A stretch of 21,022 nucleotides of DNA from Bacillota bacterium (GTDB lineage Bacteria > Bacillota > Thermosediminibacteria > Thermosediminibacterales > Thermosediminibacteraceae). The translations under genes were made by a program, and so were the position numbers. This document shows, in pieces, positions 9,055-15,220 of the stretch (the stretch's first letter is position 1; each line of letters opens with the position of its first letter). Location: NCBI GenBank assembly GCA_003242255.1, contig QGUT01000016.1, forward strand, positions 1-21,022, given 5' to 3'. The notes beneath the pieces were generated by a model that was given only the letters and a program-made list of their open reading frames with translations, had not been told where the DNA came from and searched no databases.

Positions 9055-9876
9055 CTATTGTATACACAGTTGTTTTTTTATTTGTTTTAGTTGAGTCACG
9101 TATTCATAGGGGACAGGCTGACTCCCCATAATTAGAGGTTTACCATGACAGTCGGATCCGCCGGTCAACAACAATCCGTATTTTGAGGCAATTTTTTTGT
9201 AGTGCTGCACCATTTCTTCATCGTGGTCCTTGTGATAGACTTCTATTCCCTGAATGCCGTAATCAATCAAAGATTTTACTATACTCTGATCTTTTATCTT
9301 TCCCGGATGAGCTAGTACAGGGATACCTCCGCTTTTTTTTAATACGTCTACGGCGTAGTGAGGCGTTATTTTTTCTCTGGGCACGAAAGCCGGTTTTCCT
9401 TTGTCTAAATAAAGATCGAAAGCTTCTTTTATCGAAGAGACTATTTTCTTTTCTACAAGAGCCGCGGCTACGTGGGGTCTGCCTACGGATGACCCCGATG
9501 CCTTGGCTAATATGTCTTCAAAACTTATCTCAATACCCATATCATTTAGTTTTTTAACAATCTTCTTAATCCGTTCCACACGTTCTTCTTGAAGGGACTT
9601 TAAAGTCGATCTCAAAAAATCGTTTTCCCAGTCGATATAATATCCCAGAATATGTATTTCCTCGTTTAAATAAAATGCGTTTATTTCAATTCCGGGAATT
9701 ACTTCAAAGGATGAGTATTCTTTAGCTCTGTCTAAGGCAGGTTTTATTCCTTCTACAGTATCGTGGTCAGTTATGGCGATAGCCCGCAATTTCAACGAAT
9801 ATGCTGTATCCACCGCCTGCTCTGGAGTCAAAGTGCCGTCGGAAAAAGCGGTGTGGACATGAAGATCGACTCGCAT
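9055..9876 (-). CDS. PHP-domain phosphoesterase (YciV/RNase AM / nucleoside 3',5'-bisphosphate phosphatase type)
   Basis: A 273-residue PHP-fold metal-dependent phosphoesterase. Ligand motifs appear in the expected order: DLHVHTAFSDG from residue 4, ITDHDT at 35-40, the Glu of PGIEI at about 64, HILGYY, GRPHVAAAL, VLAHPG and GGSDCHG near the C-terminus. Stand-alone proteins of this size include the RNase AM/YciV group, which removes 5' nucleotides from RNA and hydrolyses 3',5'-nucleoside bisphosphates. That would suit a position behind RNase Y, YmdB and SpoVS, but the exact substrate cannot be read here. The start is ATG at 9876, with GGGAGG upstream, 21 bases after spoVS, so the two are probably co-transcribed. 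Confidence 0.85.
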   Translation of the reverse strand: MRVDLHVHTAFSDGTLTPEQAVDTAYSLKLRAIAITDHDTVEGIKPALDRAKEYSSFEVIPGIEINAFYLNEEIHILGYYIDWENDFLRSTLKSLQEERVERIKKIVKKLNDMGIEISFEDILAKASGSSVGRPHVAAALVEKKIVSSIKEAFDLYLDKGKPAFVPREKITPHYAVDVLKKSGGIPVLAHPGKIKDQSIVKSLIDYGIQGIEVYHKDHDEEMVQHYKKIASKYGLLLTGGSDCHGKPLIMGSQPVPYEYVTQLKQIKKQLCIQ

Positions 9877-9897
9877 AGGTTTCCTCCCGAAAATAAC

Positions 9898-10158
9898 TTA
9901 CCGAGGTTCTACGATGAGCTTAATAGCTGTCCTCTGCTGGTCGTCTATTTCAATATCTGTGAAAGCAGGTATACATATTAAGTCAATTCCACTGGGGGCC
10001 ACAAATCCTCTAGCTATGGCTATCGCTTTTACCGCTTGGTTTAATGCACCTGCACCAATAGTTTGAATTTCAGCTACCCCTTTTTCCCTAATTACGCCGG
10101 CAATGGCTCCAGCTACTGCATTGGGATTTGATTTAGCTGATACTTTCAATACCTCCAT
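9898..10158 (-). CDS. spoVS: Stage V sporulation protein S
   Basis: An 86-residue protein matching SpoVS over its full length: MEVLKVSAKSNPNAVAGAIAG at the start, then IQTIGAGALNQAVKAIAIARGFVAPSG and a C-terminal ending in IKLIVEPR. The family has an Alba-like nucleic-acid-binding fold and in Bacillus subtilis affects engulfment and coat stages of sporulation; the molecular role is not settled. The start is ATG at 10158, with a strong AAGGAGG upstream. A sequence that fits the sigma-H consensus lies 36 bases before the start, in line with the known sigma-H control of spoVS in Bacillus. Position next to ymdB and rny is common in Firmicutes. Confidence 0.97.
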   Translation of the reverse strand: MEVLKVSAKSNPNAVAGAIAGVIREKGVAEIQTIGAGALNQAVKAIAIARGFVAPSGIDLICIPAFTDIEIDDQQRTAIKLIVEPR

Positions 10159-10193
10159 AATGATTCCTCCTTAAAATAGTTAGCTTAATGAAA

Positions 10194-10222
10194 TTATTCT
10201 ATGCTTCTTTGTAAAATCCTTT
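10194..10222 (-). promoter_or_regulatory. Sigma-H-type promoter of spoVS
   Basis: AAAGGATTT (10222-10214), 11 bases, ATAGAATAA (10202-10194). This fits the Bacillus sigma-H consensus RnAGGAwWW-N11/12-RnnGAATww at every fixed position. Transcription would start near 10186, about 28 bases ahead of the spoVS ATG. The match is seen directly; use by sigma-H is inferred from the consensus and from known spoVS control in Bacillus. Confidence 0.7.
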
Positions 10223-10224
10223 TT

Positions 10225-10254
10225 ATTATAACAATAATTTTTATTGTTTTACAA
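10225..10254 (-). promoter_or_regulatory. Possible sigma-A promoter ahead of the sigma-H site
   Basis: TTGTAA (10254-10249), 18 bases, TATAAT (10230-10225). The -10 is perfect, the -35 matches four of six, and the spacer is one base long. The -35 overlaps the end of ymdB, and the spacer holds an 8-bp AT-only hairpin (10230-10248). It could give a vegetative level of spoVS, or be chance in an AT-rich gap. Confidence 0.35.
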
Positions 10255-11020
10255 TTATTCTCTGTATTTTTAAAGCCAAACCCGTGGCCTTGTCAATTTC
10301 TACCACAACCGCATTTAACTGAGCGGCCCCGTTCGCTACTTCAAATCTAACGGGCATTTGGGTCAGAAACTTTTTTATAACGGGCTCTCTTTCAACCCCC
10401 AGTATTCCGTCGTAGGCGCCCGTCATTCCCACGTCAGTGATATATGCCGTACCTTTAGGTAGTATCCTCTCGTCGGCAGTCTGCACGTGGGTATGGGTAC
10501 CTACCACTATTGAAACCCTCCCGTCTAAATACCATCCCAGGGCCTGCTTTTCCGAAGTAGCTTCAGCGTGAAAATCTACTACAATAATATTTGAAAGCTT
10601 CTTCAACTTTTCGATTTCCCGATCTGCTGTTCTGAAAGGACAATCCAAGTCTGGCATAAAAACGCGACCGGAGATATTTAAAATGCCAATTCTCGTATTT
10701 TCGTTTAATTCTATTACCTGGGAACCTTTTCCCGGAGTTCCCGGAGGATAATTGGCCGGGCGCACCATTCTCAATTCTTCTTCTACAAAATCGAAGATTT
10801 CTTTATTATCCCATACGTGATTGCCCATGGTAAGAAAGTCGATACCGTATGAAAAGAGTTCTTCAGCTATTTTTTTCGTTATACCGTTGCCACCGGCGGC
10901 ATTTTCGGCGTTAGCTATAGTAAAGTCAACTTTATATTTATTCTTCAATTCAGGCAGAATTTCTTTGATTATCTTTCGGCCGGGTCTACCTACTATATCT
11001 CCAATAAACATTATGTTCAA
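10241..11020 (-). CDS. ymdB: YmdB-type metallophosphoesterase (2',3'-cAMP phosphodiesterase family)
   Basis: A 259-residue calcineurin-like phosphoesterase of the YmdB/TIGR00282 family, of normal length. Members hydrolyse 2',3'-cyclic AMP, and in Bacillus YmdB influences biofilm and late adaptive behaviour. Metal ligands lie in FIGDIVGRPGR (D8), ANAENAAGGNG (E39, N40), MGNHVWDNKE (H68), VVDFHAEATSEK and GTHTHVQTADERIL. The start is TTG at 11020, with AAGGAG eight bases upstream. An in-frame GTG at 11029 overlaps that SD site and is rejected. The gene follows rny but is separated from it by an intrinsic terminator and shows no promoter of its own in the 30 bases left, so it probably relies on partial read-through. 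Confidence 0.94.
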   Translation of the reverse strand: MNIMFIGDIVGRPGRKIIKEILPELKNKYKVDFTIANAENAAGGNGITKKIAEELFSYGIDFLTMGNHVWDNKEIFDFVEEELRMVRPANYPPGTPGKGSQVIELNENTRIGILNISGRVFMPDLDCPFRTADREIEKLKKLSNIIVVDFHAEATSEKQALGWYLDGRVSIVVGTHTHVQTADERILPKGTAYITDVGMTGAYDGILGVEREPVIKKFLTQMPVRFEVANGAAQLNAVVVEIDKATGLALKIQRIIVKQ

Positions 11021-11050
11021 GGTCTTCACTCCTTACTTTAGATTATTTGC

Positions 11051-11080
11051 AAAAAAAGTGCGCAAAAACTTGCGCACTTT
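11051..11080 (-). terminator. Intrinsic terminator between rny and ymdB
   Basis: The transcript folds as AAAGUGCGCAA - GUUU - UUGCGCACUUU (11 perfect pairs, 11080-11055), followed by four more U's (11054-11051). The stem starts inside the rny stop codon. The plus-strand reading also has a T-rich tail (TTTTATTT), but no plus-strand gene is present for it to end. Confidence 0.85.
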
Positions 11081-12612
11081 TATTTCGCATACTCCGTAGC
11101 ACGAGTCTCTCTTATTACATTTACCTTAATCTGCCCCGGATATTCGAGTTCCTCTTCCACTCTCTTGGCGATATTTCTCGCAAGTTCTATCGCACCTAGA
11201 TCATCCACTTCATCGGGTTTTACCATTATCCTCACTTCGCGCCCTGCCTGGATGGCAAAAGCTTTTTCTACACCTTTGAAGGAATTAGCAATTTCTTCAA
11301 GTTTCTCAAGCCGTTTTATATAGGCCTCTAACGTCTCGCGCCGCGCACCGGGCCTTGCAGCGGAAATTGCATCTGCAGCTTGTACCAATATGGCTTCGAT
11401 CGTCATAGGTTCGACGTCGTTGTGGTGGGCGGCTATGGCATTGACTACTTCCGGTGATTCGCCGTATTTCTTCGCGAGCTCCGCTCCTATCAGCGCGTGG
11501 GGACCTTCGATATCCTGGTCTACGCTCTTTCCGATGTCGTGCAGCAAACCAGCTCGTTTTGTAAGCTTTACGTCTACGCCAAGTTCTGCTGCCATTGCCC
11601 CAGCTAAATGGGCCACCTCGATCGAGTGCTGGAGCACGTTTTGCCCGTAACTGGTCCTGAATTTGAGCTTGCCGAGGTAGCGAATAAGGTCGCTGTGAAG
11701 GCCGTGAATGCCGGCGTCAAAGGCTGCCTTTTCTCCTTCTTCGCGTATAATATTTTCGATTTCTTTTTGGGCCTTTTCAACCATTTCTTCAATTCTCGCC
11801 GGATGGATTCTGCCGTCTATTATCAGTTTTTCCAAGGCAATCTTTGCTATTTGGCGCTTTATCGGGTCGAAAGCTGAAAGGATAACTGCTTCGGGAGTAT
11901 CGTCGATAATCAAATCTACTCCCGTCAGCGTTTCGATGGTCCTTATATTTCGCCCTTCGCGCCCAATTATTCTGCCTTTCATCTCATCATTGGGAAGAGT
12001 TACTACAGAGACGGTAGTCTCTGCTACGTAATCGGCGGCGCATTTTTGAATGGCGTAAGAAATTATTTCTCTTGCCTTCTTTTGAGCTTCCTCTTTGGCC
12101 TGGGTTTCTATTTCCTTGATCATCATCGCCGTTTCGTGACGGATTTCTTCTCTTACTTTGTTCAAGAGGTATTCTTTTGCTTCTTCAGAAGTCATTCCAG
12201 AAATTCGCTCGAGTTCGCTCAACTGCTTTTTATAAAGCTCGTTGGCCTGTTCGAAGAGCTTGTTGGCTTCTGCCTCTTTTTTGGCTACGGCGTCTTCTTT
12301 CTTTTCCAACATTTCGGCTTTTCTCTCTAACGCTTCTTCCTTCTGGAAAAGACGCCGTTCCGCGCGCTGAAGCTCATTTCTCCTTTCTTTTAATTCCCTT
12401 TCGGAATCATTCTTTAACCTCAAAATCTCTTCTTTTGCTTCGACGATAGCTTCCCTTTTGATCGACTCTGCTTTTTCCTGAGCTTCTTTTAAAATTTTAC
12501 CCGCTTCTTCTTCTGCCGATGCGATTTTAGCTTCAGCGATGTATTTGCGGAGGAAGTATCCGATGACCAGGGATAATAATCCGGAAATAGCTGCATATAG
12601 TACTGTATTCAC
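11080..12612 (-). CDS. rny: Ribonuclease Y (membrane-anchored endoribonuclease)
   Basis: A 510-residue RNase Y of the standard length. It starts mRNA decay at the inner face of the membrane. In order: one N-terminal membrane helix (about residues 4-20), a long charged coiled coil (about 25-190), a KH RNA-binding domain with GRIIGREGRNIRTIE (213-227), and an HD domain with HS at 329-330, LLHDIGKSVD (H358, D359) and AAHHNDVEP. The start is GTG at 12612. SD AAGGAGG lies upstream at a longish spacing of about 13 bases; the nearer ATG at 12622 is out of frame. It is preceded by a strong promoter and a leader with an early terminator, so expression may be set by attenuation. Only one hydrophobic segment is present, and no signal peptidase site is seen. 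Confidence 0.97.
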   Translation of the reverse strand: MNTVLYAAISGLLSLVIGYFLRKYIAEAKIASAEEEAGKILKEAQEKAESIKREAIVEAKEEILRLKNDSERELKERRNELQRAERRLFQKEEALERKAEMLEKKEDAVAKKEAEANKLFEQANELYKKQLSELERISGMTSEEAKEYLLNKVREEIRHETAMMIKEIETQAKEEAQKKAREIISYAIQKCAADYVAETTVSVVTLPNDEMKGRIIGREGRNIRTIETLTGVDLIIDDTPEAVILSAFDPIKRQIAKIALEKLIIDGRIHPARIEEMVEKAQKEIENIIREEGEKAAFDAGIHGLHSDLIRYLGKLKFRTSYGQNVLQHSIEVAHLAGAMAAELGVDVKLTKRAGLLHDIGKSVDQDIEGPHALIGAELAKKYGESPEVVNAIAAHHNDVEPMTIEAILVQAADAISAARPGARRETLEAYIKRLEKLEEIANSFKGVEKAFAIQAGREVRIMVKPDEVDDLGAIELARNIAKRVEEELEYPGQIKVNVIRETRATEYAK

Positions 12613-12660
12613 TGATAGCCATTCACCTCCTTAAATCAGTATCAGCGATATCTGAACATA

Positions 12661-12689
12661 AAACAAAAAACCGAGGGGAACTCGGTTTT
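12661..12689 (-). terminator. Intrinsic terminator inside the rny leader
   Basis: AAAACCGAG (12689-12681), loop UUCCC, CUCGGUUUU (12675-12667), then UUGUUU. Nine pairs and a U-rich tail are seen on the minus strand only. It lies about 49 bases before the rny start and about 114 bases after the end of the recA operon, so it would end both the recA-operon message and the short leader transcript. Confidence 0.8.
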
Positions 12690-12771
12690 ACGTAGGGTAG
12701 CCTCTAAATTTAATTTATTTCGCGCCCCCAAACCTCCCAGCCTAACTGCAAATAATGTATGAAGCTTCCAC
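12661..12771 (-). ncRNA. Leader RNA / candidate small RNA of about 110 nt upstream of rny
   Basis: The stretch runs from the start expected from the promoter at 12806-12778 to the terminator ending near 12661. It contains no convincing coding frame and includes the G-rich segments GGGAGG and GGGGG (12729-12725). The GGGGG can pair with the UUCCC loop of the terminator hairpin. No match to a riboswitch or 6S-type RNA is recognised from sequence alone. It is either a stable small RNA or an attenuating leader of rny. The boundaries come from the promoter and terminator, not from RNA data. Confidence 0.5.
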
Positions 12772-12777
12772 AATTTT

Positions 12778-12806
12778 ATTTTATACTTTTTATATATTAC
12801 TGTCAA
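12778..12806 (-). promoter_or_regulatory. Sigma-A promoter of the rny leader
   Basis: TTGACA (12806-12801), 17 bases, TAAAAT (12783-12778). The -35 is perfect, the -10 matches five of six, and the spacing is ideal. The -35 contains the TGA stop of the SbcC-like C-terminal half gene. Transcription would start near 12771. Confidence 0.75.
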
Positions 12807-13501
12807 GCAGAAGCCATTCCATCCAATTTTTGCTCGCCATTGTCACGACAGACAGTAACAACGCTCTCTCCATCCTTTTGTTCGACTCTGTAAGCCAAAT
12901 CGGCAATTTCACTCAAAAATTGGTTGTGAGTAACCATTATGATCTGCCTCTTGAAAACTTTACTCATCTGTTTTAAAAAATATGCAACGTTAGCTATATA
13001 TTCGCTGCTCACGTGCTTTGCAGGTTCGTCAAGGATTATGGGGCCGTTTACGTAGGTGTTGGTGCACTGAATAATTGCTATCCGCAAGGCCAATGAGATT
13101 ATATCGACGATCCCGCCCCCCCTCGCATCCTGCGGCTTTGTAACTATTCGGGTATCGCCGTAAGACGAAACTACGTAAAATTCGGCTTCAGGTCTTCCGC
13201 GGACTTCGCTGAGTTCTATTTTAAATTCGATATTTTCTCCGAAAATGAATTGCAAGCAGCGCGTTACCAGCATTTCAATCTGTTGCTTTGCCTGTTCGCG
13301 GGCATAGTCCGAAGTCTTTTGAAGCAGAATCCTGACCTTTTCCAGCAAATCGATTTCTTCTCTTAACTTTTCATATTGTTCGACTTTATTGGCTTTTTCT
13401 TCTTCCAAACGGTCTTTCAGGCTTTTCCTCGCGGTGTAGTCCAGTATGAGTTTTTGGGTTCCGCTTTCTACACGTTCTATTAATTCTTCCATTTCATTCA
13501 T
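12803..13501 (-). CDS. SbcC/Rad50-like ATPase, separately encoded C-terminal half
   Basis: A protein of about 232 residues that looks like the second half of an SMC/Rad50-type ATPase. An N-terminal helical, coiled-coil-like segment covers about residues 1-75. It is followed by the ABC signature region ARGGGIVDIISLALRIA (about 126-142), Walker B with catalytic Glu in GPIILDEP (about 153-160), a D-loop-like AKHVS and the H-loop VTHN (about 190-193). Walker A is absent; the partner two genes upstream supplies it. ATG at 13501 is preferred over the GTG at 13510, which overlaps the GGAG SD site. It is the last gene of the recA operon, 22 bases after the 80-aa coil gene. The half-protein reading rests on motif order and neighbours; the exact family was not searched. 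Confidence 0.82.
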   Translation of the reverse strand: MNEMEELIERVESGTQKLILDYTARKSLKDRLEEEKANKVEQYEKLREEIDLLEKVRILLQKTSDYAREQAKQQIEMLVTRCLQFIFGENIEFKIELSEVRGRPEAEFYVVSSYGDTRIVTKPQDARGGGIVDIISLALRIAIIQCTNTYVNGPIILDEPAKHVSSEYIANVAYFLKQMSKVFKRQIIMVTHNQFLSEIADLAYRVEQKDGESVVTVCRDNGEQKLDGMASA

Positions 13502-13522
13502 GGTGGCCACTCCTACCGTCCG

Positions 13523-13765
13523 CTATAATTCTTCAGGCAGCAGTTTTTTCGCTCGTTCTATTAAAGAATCGATTTCCCGGCTCAAATTTTCTATTTCCTC
13601 ATCTAATTTTTCCGGTTTGACATTCAGTTTATCCAGTTCGTCCAATATCTGCTGTTTTTGCTTTAAAAGTTCTTCCAGGCGTGCTTCAGCTCTATACCTC
13701 ATCGCTTTAGCTTTGTCAATTTTCGCTTTTAGCTCCTGGATTTCTTTTTCGTGATCTGCCTTCAT
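13523..13765 (-). CDS. Small coiled-coil protein between the SbcC-like halves
   Basis: An 80-residue, highly charged protein that is almost wholly heptad-like: repeated Glu/Lys with Leu and Ile, from KEIQELKAKIDKAKAMRYRA through LEELLKQKQQILDEL to REIDSLIERAKKLL. One break occurs at NVKPEKLD. It has no enzyme motif and no cysteine. Its ATG at 13765 lies three bases after the stop of the N-terminal half, with GAGGGA just upstream, and the C-terminal half follows 22 bases later. The simplest idea is that it supplies part of the returning arm of the Rad50-type coiled coil as a separate chain; it could instead be an accessory subunit. I do not recognise a named family. Confidence 0.75.
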   Translation of the reverse strand: MKADHEKEIQELKAKIDKAKAMRYRAEARLEELLKQKQQILDELDKLNVKPEKLDEEIENLSREIDSLIERAKKLLPEEL

Positions 13766-13768
13766 CGG

Positions 13769-15220
13769 TCATCCCTCGCTTTTCAATATTTCGGCCGCTA
13801 TCTGGTCTGCCCGGGTATCGTCAATGGGATTCATACACGTAGGGCATTTTGAAAGTTTTTTAAGAAGTTCGGCGTATTTAGACGCCAGCAAAGTCAGTTC
13901 TCTATTGTTCTGCAAAGTGTAAACCTGCCCTTTGCTTATCGAAGCTTCGACCTGGCTTAAAGCCTGCTTGTACGATATAAGGCTTAAAAGTTTTTGGTTT
14001 AGTGCGTTTGCCGAATTTATGTAATCATCGGCCTTTTCGATAGATTTAAATTTCTCAACCTCGAGATTCCACCGATTTATCTGGCTCTCCAAATGGCTCT
14101 TCACTTCTTTAGCTCTTATTAGTTCATATAATTTTTCTCGGCTTTTTTCTATCTGATCGACCAATGAACTTGCGCTGTTTACCTCTTTGGTTTTTGCCAA
14201 TATATTTTTAAAGGCCAATATTTCACTATCAATTTTTAATATAATTTCTCTTGCTTCCACCAATTTTTTTAGTCGTGAATAAAATTCCAAGGCTTTCTCG
14301 TGGCAGGCGGAGGCCTCCCCTATCCTTTTAGTTTTTTCTATATTGCATTTTTCTTTCGTTATGTCGTTTTCAAGGGTTTTTAACTTAAACTTGCAATCGA
14401 TAAGATTGTTCTTTACCTTTACAGCGAAATCAGCCTTTTCTGCAAAGAGTTCTGCTTGCGATACAGTCTCGAGTTTTTTTAGCGTATCTTGCAAATTTTT
14501 TATTTCGGCGTTGCACGAAGAAAAGGTGTCTCTTAAAGTTGTCAACTTTTTGTACAACAGATTTTTTTCTCTCAGTTCTTTAACGATACTCTGGAGCGTA
14601 TCAATTTTCTGTTTCAAAAAAGGAAGATCGTCGTATTCTTTTAGCTTTGAATTTATTTCTTCTATCTCGCTTTTTATCGCTTTGCTCTTTTGTTCGGCAT
14701 TGAAAAGATCGTTTATCGTGAGCCTTTGGGCAGCGTCTATAATGTGGATTCCTATTAGCCTGCCCAACACTCGAGCCCTTACGCCGGCGTTTTCCGATAA
14801 CAAAAAAGGACCGTCCAATTGTTCGGCCAAATTAACGGCGCAGGTTGAATCTCTATCCAAATATATCTTGGGTATACCATGGGCTTTAGTGATTTCTACA
14901 GGTACCGTATTTCCGAATCCCTCGAATATTTGTTTTGACCCTTTGGTTATCAATATATATCTGTTTTTGTTGTTTGACCTTTCTCTCGTTATAATGGTAC
15001 CGTCGTCCATTTCGACTGTTACCCGGCAGGAATTGCTGCCCACGGAAATAAAATCGGTGCCTCGCGGTTCGTTGTATAAAACCCATTTTAATGCCCTTAT
15101 TATGGCACTCTTTCCCGAATCGGTCGGACCCAAGATTACCGTCAAACCCTCGTCGAAAGTTATTTCTGTATTCTTATGAGATTGGAAGTTATTGATTATG
15201 AGTTTCTTTATGAATCCCAA
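13769..15220 (-). CDS. SbcC/Rad50-like ATPase, separately encoded N-terminal half ending at the zinc hook
   Basis: A 483-residue protein that begins like SbcC/Rad50/RecF ATPases: MGFIKKLIINNFQSHKNTEI, then ILGPTDSGKSAIIRALKWVL with Walker A GPTDSGKS at 31-38. A long alpha-helical, charged coiled-coil region fills most of residues 160-450. CPTC at 459-462 matches the CxxC zinc hook that joins Rad50 dimers, but here it sits 21 residues from the C-terminus instead of mid-protein. No signature, Walker B or H-loop is present; those lie in the gene two places downstream. The start is TTG at 15220, directly abutting the nuclease stop, with GAGG eight bases upstream. No frameshift remnant is apparent: each gene in the set has its own SD site and start, so the split looks settled and not recent. 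Confidence 0.83.
   Translation of the reverse strand: MGFIKKLIINNFQSHKNTEITFDEGLTVILGPTDSGKSAIIRALKWVLYNEPRGTDFISVGSNSCRVTVEMDDGTIITRERSNNKNRYILITKGSKQIFEGFGNTVPVEITKAHGIPKIYLDRDSTCAVNLAEQLDGPFLLSENAGVRARVLGRLIGIHIIDAAQRLTINDLFNAEQKSKAIKSEIEEINSKLKEYDDLPFLKQKIDTLQSIVKELREKNLLYKKLTTLRDTFSSCNAEIKNLQDTLKKLETVSQAELFAEKADFAVKVKNNLIDCKFKLKTLENDITKEKCNIEKTKRIGEASACHEKALEFYSRLKKLVEAREIILKIDSEILAFKNILAKTKEVNSASSLVDQIEKSREKLYELIRAKEVKSHLESQINRWNLEVEKFKSIEKADDYINSANALNQKLLSLISYKQALSQVEASISKGQVYTLQNNRELTLLASKYAELLKKLSKCPTCMNPIDDTRADQIAAEILKSEG

Noticed and set aside
10230..10248. AT-only 8-bp hairpin after the ymdB stop as a terminator
   Set aside because: The stem has a single G-C pair per arm and no U-tract follows it; it is better seen as part of the spoVS promoter region.
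12690..12771. Short reading frames in the rny leader as a leader peptide
   Set aside because: The nine-codon frame from GTG sits at the expected transcription start with no room for an SD site. The TTG frame after GGGAGG is only one base from it.
14343..15179. Long open frame on the plus strand, 278 codons
   Set aside because: It lies antisense within the SbcC-like N-terminal half, is rich in Ser and Phe as expected from the reverse of Glu/Lys-rich coiled coil, and has no recognisable motif.
13769..15220. A recent frameshift or pseudogene explanation for the split SbcC-like genes
   Set aside because: Each piece has its own SD site and start codon, no leftover out-of-frame coding was noticed at the joints, and the hook sits naturally near the C-terminus.
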